From Thermotogaceae bacterium (lineage in GTDB: Bacteria > Thermotogota > Thermotogae > B21-G9 > HyVt-16): a DNA stretch of 13,411 nt. The notes under the pieces are model-generated. The model made no database searches. It was given only the letters and a program-made list of their open reading frames with translations, and had not been told where the DNA came from. Position numbers and translations under genes: made by a program. Below, one piece after another: positions 1-6,513 of this stretch (position 1 is the first letter of the stretch; each line of letters begins with the position of its first letter). The stretch covers positions 1-13,411 of the forward strand of contig DQYP01000018.1 in assembly GCA_011043375.1 (NCBI GenBank), in the 5' to 3' direction.

Positions 1-1
1 A

Positions 2-442
2 ACTATTATGGATCATGTGGCCCGCTTTGCATTTAAGAAGTACGAGGATTTTAGAAAGACACTTGATAACTTTCGTAACTATTCCCATGATGAAAAGAAA
101 AAGGCATATGTGGATGTCATGGCTCGCTTATCCAAGGATATAGGTCAAGAAATAAAGGTTATTTCATATAACTCCACGGCTACTGAATATGAGGGGTTAC
201 TTCAAATACACGAAATAGGTGTGGTTAAAGGTTTTATAAAACAATCCGAAGATGGTGTCAAAGAAGTAAATTTGGGCGATAATGAAATAAATCTGAGTGG
301 TGATTCAAGAATAATCTTTGTTCTACCAAAAGATTCAGAAATCGTTGAGGTTGAACCAACACCTTCAGAGCGTAAGGGGAATATTTTGGTATGGAATCTT
401 CAAGGAAAAATGAAATTTCCAAAGGTAAAATACAAGAATTAA
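2..442 (+). CDS. Hypothetical protein, 3' portion of a probably longer gene
   Basis: The reading frame is open to the left edge of the window. An ATG lies at position 8, but too little upstream sequence is visible to see a ribosome binding site, so I treat the gene as 5'-truncated. The visible 144 residues have no membrane segment. They show a helical, charged first half (about residues 10-50) followed by beta-type sequence, and end with a motif of the form LPKDSEIVEVEPTP...NILVW. That ending resembles the extracytoplasmic beta domain of small membrane-anchored Thermotogales proteins (from memory possibly DUF4897; not verified). The last 52 nt overlap the following Sir2 gene in another frame, so the two are probably co-transcribed and translationally linked. 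No function can be assigned. Confidence 0.6.
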   Translation, partial: TIMDHVARFAFKKYEDFRKTLDNFRNYSHDEKKKAYVDVMARLSKDIGQEIKVISYNSTATEYEGLLQIHEIGVVKGFIKQSEDGVKEVNLGDNEINLSGDSRIIFVLPKDSEIVEVEPTPSERKGNILVWNLQGKMKFPKVKYKN

Positions 443-1197
443 TTGAAGGATATGCAAAGGAACTTCTGAGATTTTTAGAAAGTTCAAGTAACACAATAGT
501 TCTAACTGGTGCAGGAGTAAGTACAGATTCGGGGATACCAGATTTTAGAAGCTCTGACGGATTATATTCGATATATGATCCAAATAGGGTTTTCGATATT
601 GAATATTTTTTGACTACCCCGTCCTATTTTTATGATTTCGCGAGAAAAGAAATTTTGAAAATGATTAGCGCCAAACCTTCCGCTACACATTATATGTTGG
701 CAGAATTAGAAAAGAGAGGATTTTTAAAGGCTGTGATCACTCAAAATATCGATTTATTACATCAAAAAGCTGGTAGTAAAAACGTTATTGAGCTTCATGG
801 GAATGTCAAGGAAGCATATTGCCTTGAATGTAAAACCAAATACGATTTTCTAAAATTGTTGAGAAGCGATGATCCTATTCCAAGATGTGAAAAATGTGGA
901 GGACTTATAAAGCCAAATATAGTGTTTTTTGGTGAATCTTTGCCGGAGAATGCGCTGAATAAAGCATTTTTACTTGCAAAAATGTGTGATCTGATCATAG
1001 TTATGGGAAGTTCACTTGTTGTTCATCCTGCGGCTTCATTGCCTCTTTATGCTGTCGAAAATGGTGCGAAGCTTCTGATAATAAACAAAGGTGAAACGCC
1101 TTTGGATCATATTTCAATGCGTAAATATGAATGTAACCTTAAAATGTTTTCTGAGGTTGTTATCAACTTTTTAAATCGGAAGGATGAGAATGATTGA
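391..1197 (+). CDS. cobB: NAD-dependent protein deacylase, Sir2 family (CobB-type sirtuin)
   Basis: Sirtuins remove acyl groups from protein lysines, consuming NAD+ and releasing nicotinamide and O-acyl-ADP-ribose; this one should be cytoplasmic. The 268-residue product has the family's motifs in order: the NAD-binding loop GAGVSTDSGIPDFR (about 40-53), TQNID (117-121), the catalytic histidine in ELHGN (H136), the structural zinc site C144/C147 and C166/C169, and the Rossmann motif GSS (206-208). It closely resembles the T. maritima sirtuin as I remember it (about 246 residues), with an N-terminal extension of about 20 residues. ATG 391 is chosen because no other ATG, GTG or TTG occurs in frame before the NAD-binding loop, and an AAGGGGA ribosome binding site lies about 9 nt upstream. 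The start lies 52 nt inside the previous gene. The stop overlaps the TTG start of the next gene, so the three genes form a cluster. Confidence 0.95.
   Translation: MESSRKNEISKGKIQELIEGYAKELLRFLESSSNTIVLTGAGVSTDSGIPDFRSSDGLYSIYDPNRVFDIEYFLTTPSYFYDFARKEILKMISAKPSATHYMLAELEKRGFLKAVITQNIDLLHQKAGSKNVIELHGNVKEAYCLECKTKYDFLKLLRSDDPIPRCEKCGGLIKPNIVFFGESLPENALNKAFLLAKMCDLIIVMGSSLVVHPAASLPLYAVENGAKLLIINKGETPLDHISMRKYECNLKMFSEVVINFLNRKDEND
1180..1197 (+). promoter_or_regulatory. Ribosome binding site and TTGA stop/start overlap
   Basis: AAGGA (1180-1184) sits 9 nt before a TTG start at 1194. The Sir2 TGA stop (1195-1197) is embedded in the same four bases, TTGA. This arrangement decides the start of the downstream membrane protein and implies translational coupling. 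Confidence 0.6.
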
Positions 1198-1808
1198 TCA
1201 TAGCGCTTGTATTATCAATTTTATCTCTTTCTTTGAGTGTTTTTATTTTCATATATTATCTTATTAACTTTAAGAAGCGCTTGAGTGAAATCGAGTATCC
1301 TTACGAGGTTGAAGAAAGGATACTTGAGCTTTTGGGTAAATTCAAGCATGTAGCTTCGATAAAGTTAGAGATGTTAGAAAAAAAGATAGAAGAATTGAGA
1401 GGATTAATAAAGGAAGCAAACGATATGTATGCCGCATTGAATGTATCTTTAGCTGATATGAGTAAAGTCAAAGACGAACTGAAAAATGATAGCGTTGATA
1501 TTTCTTCAAATCCAAAAGATGGAAAACAGATGAATGAAAGCGAACAACCATCTAAAGCAGTTGAAAATGGTGAAACGAATGATAAGCAGAATGAGCCTGT
1601 AAGCAAAAGTCTGGAAGAAGCCTCTAAAAATTCCAATGAAAAAGTGGATGAGTTCGATGAAGAGGATAATGGCGAGAGTCTCGAAAGAAAAATTTTGAGG
1701 TTAAACGATGAAGGAATCAAAGATTTGGATATAGCAAGAAGACTTGGATTAGGAGTTGGTGAGGTTAGACTTATAATCGAATTGTTCAAAGGGCAAAAGA
1801 GAGGGTGA
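1194..1808 (+). CDS. Membrane-anchored coiled-coil protein with C-terminal helix-turn-helix-like segment
   Basis: The product (204 residues) has one N-terminal membrane segment (about residues 2-25, rich in I/L/V/F). A coiled-coil-like helix follows (about 30-90), then a low-complexity acidic, polar linker (about 95-160). The compact C-terminal segment (about 163-200) contains ILRLNDEGIKDLDIARRLG followed by GVGEVRLIIEL. That tail has the helix-turn-helix pattern seen at the C-terminus of small membrane proteins of the DUF6115 kind (recalled, not searched). The TTG start is inferred: it overlaps the Sir2 stop codon as TTGA, AAGGA lies 9 nt upstream, and no other start codon precedes the membrane helix. 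Its role is unknown. The layout suggests a membrane-tethered adaptor or DNA-facing protein, and translational coupling to the sirtuin is likely. Confidence 0.75.
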   Translation: MIIALVLSILSLSLSVFIFIYYLINFKKRLSEIEYPYEVEERILELLGKFKHVASIKLEMLEKKIEELRGLIKEANDMYAALNVSLADMSKVKDELKNDSVDISSNPKDGKQMNESEQPSKAVENGETNDKQNEPVSKSLEEASKNSNEKVDEFDEEDNGESLERKILRLNDEGIKDLDIARRLGLGVGEVRLIIELFKGQKRG

Positions 1809-1819
1809 TCTTCGATCAC
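1805..1819 (-). terminator. Small hairpin in the convergent gap, possible weak terminator of the transporter operon
   Basis: GTGATC (1805-1810), a 3-nt loop and GATCAC (1814-1819) form a perfect 6-bp stem. Read on the minus strand it is followed by CCTCTTTTG, a poor U-tract. It lies about 30 nt past the stop of the last permease gene. It is the only hairpin seen there, so its terminator role is tentative. Confidence 0.35.
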
Positions 1820-1824
1820 AGAAT

Positions 1825-1860
1825 ACCCGAGGATAATAGAACTTCCCTCAGGTTTTTTCT
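1825..1860 (+). terminator. Rho-independent terminator of the sirtuin cluster
   Basis: ACCCGAGG (1825-1832) pairs with CCTCAGGT (1846-1853) with one C-A mismatch. A run of six T follows directly (1853-1858). It lies 17 nt past the last + strand gene and overlaps the last codons of the convergent permease gene. Confidence 0.65.
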
Positions 1861-2780
1861 TCTCTTGAATAGGGTATCCCCAGTGCGCTGGGAGCCCCCA
1901 CACGTTTCCTGAACTTTTCATTGAAACTGAAAACTATCATAACTATCAAAGTGGTTAAATAGGGAAGCATCATCAATAAATTGGATGAAATGTTTATTTT
2001 TCCTTCTGCTTGTAAGCGCAATTGTAAAGCCATGATTCCTCCAAACAAATATGAACCTATCATCGCCTTATAGGGTTCCCACATTGAAAATATTACGAGC
2101 GCTATGGCGATCCAGCCTCTGCCAGCACTCATGTTTTCTATCCACATTGATGTATACGCCAACGAAAGATAAGCCCCTCCAGCTGCTGTTAGGGCGCCAC
2201 CAATTATTGTCGCAAAGTATCTTGTGAGGAAAACATTTATTCCCGCTGAGTCTGCGGCTGCCGGCTCTTCACCAACAGCTCTCAAGTTCATTCCAAGTCT
2301 TGTTTTAAACAGAAAGTATGAAGTAACTGCAACCAAAATATAACTTACATAGACTAAAACATCATGCGAAAAGAAAACCTTACCTATTAAAGGTATTTTT
2401 GACAATAGTGGAAGATCAATCTTGGAAAATTTTGGTGCTACCTGACCAATATAATTTCTCCCGATCATTCCGGACACACCCGTGCCGAGCATGGTGAGAG
2501 CCAACCCACTAACTGTTTGATTGGCTCTTAGACTTATAGTCACAAATGCATGTATTAAAGAGAATAGAGCACCAGCAACCATTGCAAGAATGAATGCTAA
2601 ATAAACGTTTTGAAGAGTATATGCGGCTATGAATCCGAATATGGCACCTATTAACATCAAACCTTCCAATCCCAAGTTCAATATTCCACTTCTTTCGGTT
2701 ATTATTTCGCCAAGGGTCGCGAATAAAAGGGGGGTTCCCGATCTAATAGCAGCAGCTAATATATTTTCAAGTGTTTCCAT
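1848..2780 (-). CDS. ABC transporter permease, nucleoside/BMP type (NupQ/YufQ-like)
   Basis: This is an inner-membrane permease subunit (310 residues from the ATG at 2780) of the BPD_transp_2 family that serves branched-chain amino acid, simple sugar and nucleoside importers. It is strongly hydrophobic throughout, with about eight to ten membrane segments. It has the NLGLEG motif near the N-terminus (about 35-40) typical of the second permease of BMP-type nucleoside importers, and a GAPSALGIPYSREE tail. A longer frame opens at a TTG (2795) without a ribosome binding site. GGTGGTGAG lies just 4 nt before ATG 2780, so I prefer that start. It overlaps the upstream permease gene by 14 nt and is the last gene of the riboswitch-controlled operon. 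It should pair with that permease to form the channel. Substrate assignment to purines rests on the riboswitch rather than on this protein. Confidence 0.88.
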   Translation of the reverse strand: METLENILAAAIRSGTPLLFATLGEIITERSGILNLGLEGLMLIGAIFGFIAAYTLQNVYLAFILAMVAGALFSLIHAFVTISLRANQTVSGLALTMLGTGVSGMIGRNYIGQVAPKFSKIDLPLLSKIPLIGKVFFSHDVLVYVSYILVAVTSYFLFKTRLGMNLRAVGEEPAAADSAGINVFLTRYFATIIGGALTAAGGAYLSLAYTSMWIENMSAGRGWIAIALVIFSMWEPYKAMIGSYLFGGIMALQLRLQAEGKINISSNLLMMLPYLTTLIVMIVFSFNEKFRKRVGAPSALGIPYSREEKT

Positions 2781-3888
2781 TGAACTCACCACCAATTTTG
2801 ATTGGATCGTTTTTTGTGATTTTTATCCTGTATTTAAAGATAGCCTCTGAGGCCAAAAGACTGAAGAGGATCAAGCCTTGAAGAGCGCTTATCATTGATA
2901 TTGGAAATCTCATAACGATTTGCAGTTGTTCACCACCAACAAGAAGCCCACCAAATAAAAAAGCTACTATTACAGCACTGAAGGGATTCAATCGTGCAAG
3001 CCATGCAACGATTATTGCAGTATAACCGTATCCAGTGGAAAAACCGTGTTGAAGCCTATGCTGAACACCAAGAACTTGTATTGAACCAGCTAAACCAGCT
3101 AAAGCGCCGCTGAATATCATAGCGATTATCAGATTTTTTTCTATGGAGATACCAGAATATCTCGCAGCTTTAGGATTATCCCCTATGATTTTCAGCTCGA
3201 ATCCCAAGTGTGTTTTATACATTATAAAATATGTCACAAAGACTAAGATGAAGGTGATTATTATTCCAATATGTATCCCGGTGTCCCCCAGCTCGGGAAG
3301 CCAGGAGTTTTTTGGAAAAACAGCTGTCAATGGGAAATTAAAACCCTTTGGATCTTTCCAAGGACCATATATCAAATAATTCAACCAGTAAACAGCTATA
3401 TAGTTCAACATTAGGGTTGTCACTATCTCATCGAGTTTCAAAAATGCTTTTAAAATAGCAGGTATCAAAGCCCACAAAGCACCAGCAATTGCACCAAATA
3501 TCAAAAGGAGTGTGATCATTGAAATACTATTGCTCATATTTTTGAACAGAAAAAGTGCACCCCATGTTGTTGCCATCGCACCAAGATAAAGCTGCCCCTC
3601 AGCCCCAATGTTCCAAACTTTCATTTTGAACACAACTAAAAGCCCCAAAGCTATCAAAGCCAGGGGAATCATTTTCAAAATCGTATCAACGAGACCAAGT
3701 TCAGGGAAAAAGGGCCAGGTGAAAAGTTCCTTATATGTTTCTACAACATCAGCAAAATTTCCAGTATTTATCCAGATAAAGATTCCCATTATAACCAATG
3801 AGATGATCAGAGATACTACCGAGATAAGAAAATTCTCGCATTTAAAACGCTCTAATCTTTTTTCAATTTTAAGCTTCAAGTGCAACAC
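2767..3888 (-). CDS. ABC transporter permease, nucleoside/BMP type (NupP/YufP-like)
   Basis: This is the first permease subunit of the importer (373 residues, normal for the NupP/YufP group). A short basic cytoplasmic N-terminus precedes the first membrane helix (about 20-41). A periplasm-facing stretch follows (about 42-66), then many further membrane segments. The NIGAEGQ motif (93-99) is diagnostic for this half of the permease pair, being the counterpart of NLGLEG in the other subunit. The start used is GTG at 3888, which overlaps the ATPase gene by 20 nt. No convincing Shine-Dalgarno is visible there, and TTG codons 2 and 4 are possible alternatives, so the first few residues are uncertain. 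Translation is probably coupled to the ATPase gene. It is expected to form a heterodimer with the downstream permease. Confidence 0.88.
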   Translation of the reverse strand: MLHLKLKIEKRLERFKCENFLISVVSLIISLVIMGIFIWINTGNFADVVETYKELFTWPFFPELGLVDTILKMIPLALIALGLLVVFKMKVWNIGAEGQLYLGAMATTWGALFLFKNMSNSISMITLLLIFGAIAGALWALIPAILKAFLKLDEIVTTLMLNYIAVYWLNYLIYGPWKDPKGFNFPLTAVFPKNSWLPELGDTGIHIGIIITFILVFVTYFIMYKTHLGFELKIIGDNPKAARYSGISIEKNLIIAMIFSGALAGLAGSIQVLGVQHRLQHGFSTGYGYTAIIVAWLARLNPFSAVIVAFLFGGLLVGGEQLQIVMRFPISMISALQGLILFSLLASEAIFKYRIKITKNDPIKIGGEFNGNT

Positions 3889-5374
3889 CAGCCATCATTA
3901 GTCCAACTTCATCTACTTTGCTCTGTTCTGGTTCCACGTATCCCATTATCCTTCCTTCAAATATTATTGCCACTCTGTCTGATACTGTAAAAACTTCATC
4001 CAAATCACCAGCAAGCAGCAAGATCGCTGCACCATTGTTACGAGCATCTATGAGTGAATTATATACGAATTCCATGGCTTGTACATCTAAACCTCTCGTT
4101 GGATGTTCCACGATTATCAATTTGGGTGAAAGTTCAAATTCTCTGGCTAAAACAACTTTTTGCATGTTACCACCTGACAAGAACTTGATAGGTTGTTTTT
4201 CATTGTTGGCAATGATCGAATACTTTTTTATCAACTTTTTGGAATTCCTAAGCATTTCTTTCTTATTTAGGATTCTGACCTTGTTCTTTTGCCTTATAAA
4301 CAAATTTTCTGCAACAGAGAGGTTAGGACAAGTTGCCGTTTCTTTCCTATCTTGAGGGACATATGCTATTCCGAGTTTCAGCCTTCTTTTAACACTCGTG
4401 TTGGTTATATCAAGATTGTAAAACTTTATTTTTCCATTTTCCACTTTCCTAAGTCCTGCAATGCTCTCTGCAAGTTCTCTTTGACCATTTCCTGTGACAC
4501 CAGCTATCCCAAGGATTTCACCTTCTCTTATTGTCAAACTTAAACCTTTCACAGCTAAGATGTCTTTGTCATTCTTGACTACAAGGTTTTCTACCTTGAG
4601 AACTTCTTTACCAGGGTTAGCCGGAGTTTTCTTTATATTGAATAAGAAGTCCCTTCCAACCATCATTTTTGCCAATTCATTTTCATCGAGATTACCTTTA
4701 TCCAAGGTTCCTACTATCCTTCCGTTCTTCAGGACAGTTACTCTATCGGATACTCTAATCACTTCTTTCAGTTTATGGCTTATAAATATTATTCCTTTTC
4801 CGTTGTTTTTCATCATATCGATCGCTTGGAAAAGCGATTCTGACTCTTGAGGAGTTAAAACAGCGGTTGGTTCATCAAAGATTATTATCTTTGCTTCCTC
4901 ATAAAGAACCTTTAGGATCTCTACTTTTTGTTTCTCGCTCACCGATAGTTGCCAGACTTTAGCATTTGGATCTATATTCATGTTGTATAAATCAGAGAGT
5001 TCTTTTATTCTCTTGACCACATTTCTCAGATCTATTTTGAAACGTCCTGTTTTTTTCAATCCTAAGATGATATTTTCGGCGACGCTAAAGGATGGAACCA
5101 GAGTGAAATGCTGCTGAACCATACCTACACCGTGTGTAATGGCAGATGCTGGTGATGTTATATTGACCTTTTTCCCTTCTATGAGTATCTCTCCTTTATC
5201 GTGTTTGTATAGTCCAAATAAGATATTCATCAAGGTAGTTTTTCCTGCACCGTTTTCACCCAAAAGTGTGTGTACCTCTCCAGGTTTCAGGTTGAAGTTC
5301 ACATTATCCAATGCCAAAAGGTTTCCAGGAAATCTTTTAGTTATATTTTTTAATTCAAGCAGATACAAGATCAC
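3869..5374 (-). CDS. ABC transporter ATP-binding protein with two nucleotide-binding domains (NupO/YufO-like)
   Basis: This cytoplasmic energy subunit (about 501 residues) carries two fused ABC domains, the form used by simple-sugar and nucleoside importers. Domain 1 has Walker A GENGAGKT (39-46), Q-loop VQQHF (86-90), an ABC signature written LSVSE (133-137, where LSVGE is common), Walker B IIIFDE (153-158) and the H-loop histidine H190. Domain 2 has the degenerate Walker A GVTGNGQRE (282-290), a good signature LSGGN (389-393) and EHPTRGLD (413-420) where the catalytic glutamate is missing. This is the usual asymmetry, with one competent and one degenerate site. The start is uncertain: GTG 5374 gives the longest frame but is only 3-4 nt from AGGAGGT, while TTG at 5368 is ideally spaced and would shorten the protein by two residues. 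The gene follows an intercistronic hairpin. Confidence 0.93.
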   Translation of the reverse strand: MILYLLELKNITKRFPGNLLALDNVNFNLKPGEVHTLLGENGAGKTTLMNILFGLYKHDKGEILIEGKKVNITSPASAITHGVGMVQQHFTLVPSFSVAENIILGLKKTGRFKIDLRNVVKRIKELSDLYNMNIDPNAKVWQLSVSEKQKVEILKVLYEEAKIIIFDEPTAVLTPQESESLFQAIDMMKNNGKGIIFISHKLKEVIRVSDRVTVLKNGRIVGTLDKGNLDENELAKMMVGRDFLFNIKKTPANPGKEVLKVENLVVKNDKDILAVKGLSLTIREGEILGIAGVTGNGQRELAESIAGLRKVENGKIKFYNLDITNTSVKRRLKLGIAYVPQDRKETATCPNLSVAENLFIRQKNKVRILNKKEMLRNSKKLIKKYSIIANNEKQPIKFLSGGNMQKVVLAREFELSPKLIIVEHPTRGLDVQAMEFVYNSLIDARNNGAAILLLAGDLDEVFTVSDRVAIIFEGRIMGYVEPEQSKVDEVGLMMAGVALEA

Positions 5375-5377
5375 TCA

Positions 5378-5384
5378 ACCTCCT
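5378..5384 (-). promoter_or_regulatory. Strong Shine-Dalgarno of the ABC ATPase gene
   Basis: AGGAGGT on the minus strand is a near-perfect ribosome binding site. It lies 3 nt from the GTG at 5374 and 9 nt from the TTG at 5368. The spacing favours the TTG, so the true start may be two codons downstream of the longest frame. Confidence 0.75.
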
Positions 5385-5389
5385 ATAAT

Positions 5390-5408
5390 TGGGGGGATGA
5401 TCCCCCCA
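5390..5408 (-). repeat. G6/C6 intercistronic hairpin between substrate-binding protein and ATPase genes
   Basis: TGGGGGGA (5390-5397 on the + strand) and TCCCCCCA (5401-5408) form a perfect 8-bp stem with a 3-nt loop, 7 nt past the stop of the second binding-protein gene. On the minus strand no T-run follows; the Shine-Dalgarno of the ATPase gene comes next instead. It therefore looks like a processing or mRNA-stabilising hairpin rather than a full terminator. Confidence 0.7.
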
Positions 5409-5415
5409 TTTTGCT

Positions 5416-6495
5416 TTATTCTGAAGAAGTTTCAGGGATCTTTCCTTCCACGTTGTCAACAAACCAGTTCATTGATAGAAGTTCCTCGTCGGATAATTTG
5501 CTACCTGTTTTAACTCTTAGGTTGCCCGACTGATCGTATATAGGACCTTGGAAAGGATCGAATTCACCATCAATTATGGCTTTTTTAAATACCTCAACAA
5601 TAGTCTTCACGTTTTCAGGAACCATATGTCCAAACGGTGCAAGGTCAACAACACCATCTTTCATTCCCAACCAAACATTTCCATGTTTGTAAGTACCATC
5701 TATGATTTTTTGTAAGACATCTACGTAGAAAACTCCCCAATTCCAAATTGGAGCAGTGAGATGAGCTTTTGGAGCGAATGCAGACATATCGCTGTTGTAA
5801 CCTATACTGTAAACTCCTCTTTCTTGGGCAGCCTGTTGTGGAGCAGGAGAATCCTGGTGCTGTGCTATAACATCTGCACCAGCATCGATCAGACTCAAGG
5901 CTGCTTCCTTTTCTGTCGCAGGATCGTACCATGTATTGGTCCAAACTACTTTCACTTTTGCTCTCGGATTTACAAGCTTTACGCCAAGAGCGAACGCATT
6001 TATTCCTCTTATAACTTCCGGTATGGGATGTGCAGCAACGTAACCTATGATATTTGATTTTGTCATCATTCCAGCTACTATACCGCTCAGAAACCTTGGC
6101 TGATACATTCTACCAAAATATGCGGTCATATTCTCAGCTGTTTTGTACCCAGAACAGTGGAAGAAGTGTATTTTGGGGAACTCTTGAGCTGCCATCAGTG
6201 TGGCATCCATGTAACCGAAACTGGTAGTGAAGATCACATTGTAACCTCTTTTAGCAAGGCTTTTTATAGTGTTATATGATTCCATTCCCTCTGGTACACT
6301 TTCAATATAAGTTGTCGTTATTTTACCATCTAACACTTTTTCTGCATAAATCCTACCTTGATCGTGGGCATATGTCCATCCTGCATCACCGGTCGGGCCT
6401 ATGTAAATAAAAGCAACTTTTAAAGGTTTGGCAACTGCTGTGATTGAAAGCGTTAAAAGCGAGATAATCAAAACGATTAAGAATACTTTTTTCAT
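5416..6495 (-). CDS. BMP-family ABC transporter substrate-binding protein, second copy in the operon
   Basis: This extracytoplasmic binding protein (359 residues) of the BMP/PnrA-like family captures the substrate and delivers it to the permeases. A signal peptide is clear: MKKVF plus a hydrophobic core, ending near AVA (about 20-22). There is no lipobox cysteine, so it should be cleaved by signal peptidase I rather than lipid-anchored like many family members. The mature start contains the family hallmark GDAGWTYAHDQGR. Other conserved blocks are HCSGYKT, YFGRMYQPRFLSGIVAGMMT, WYDPATEKEAALSLIDAGADVIAQ, SIGYNSDM and NWGVFY. ATG 6495 has an excellent AGGAGGG 7 nt upstream. It is a close tandem paralogue of the gene before it, roughly two thirds identical by eye, with an 18-nt gap. 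Under the guanine riboswitch, a purine nucleoside or related ligand is likely. Confidence 0.92.
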   Translation of the reverse strand: MKKVFLIVLIISLLTLSITAVAKPLKVAFIYIGPTGDAGWTYAHDQGRIYAEKVLDGKITTTYIESVPEGMESYNTIKSLAKRGYNVIFTTSFGYMDATLMAAQEFPKIHFFHCSGYKTAENMTAYFGRMYQPRFLSGIVAGMMTKSNIIGYVAAHPIPEVIRGINAFALGVKLVNPRAKVKVVWTNTWYDPATEKEAALSLIDAGADVIAQHQDSPAPQQAAQERGVYSIGYNSDMSAFAPKAHLTAPIWNWGVFYVDVLQKIIDGTYKHGNVWLGMKDGVVDLAPFGHMVPENVKTIVEVFKKAIIDGEFDPFQGPIYDQSGNLRVKTGSKLSDEELLSMNWFVDNVEGKIPETSSE

Positions 6496-6513
6496 TTTTA
6501 ATCCCTCCTAATA

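Noticed and set aside
1301..1921. Long minus-strand open frame opposite the coiled-coil protein
   Set aside because: It is serine- and leucine-rich in the manner of an antisense shadow, has no supporting ribosome binding site, and runs through a terminator and into the permease gene in a different frame.
3918..5513. Several + strand open frames opposite the ABC ATPase gene
   Set aside because: The minus-strand gene has full ABC motifs; the + strand frames show no domain and are the expected antisense shadows.
1848..6495. Assignment of the transporter to simple sugars or branched-chain amino acids
   Set aside because: The permease and ATPase families include those substrates, but BMP-type binding proteins and the guanine-class riboswitch point to purines.
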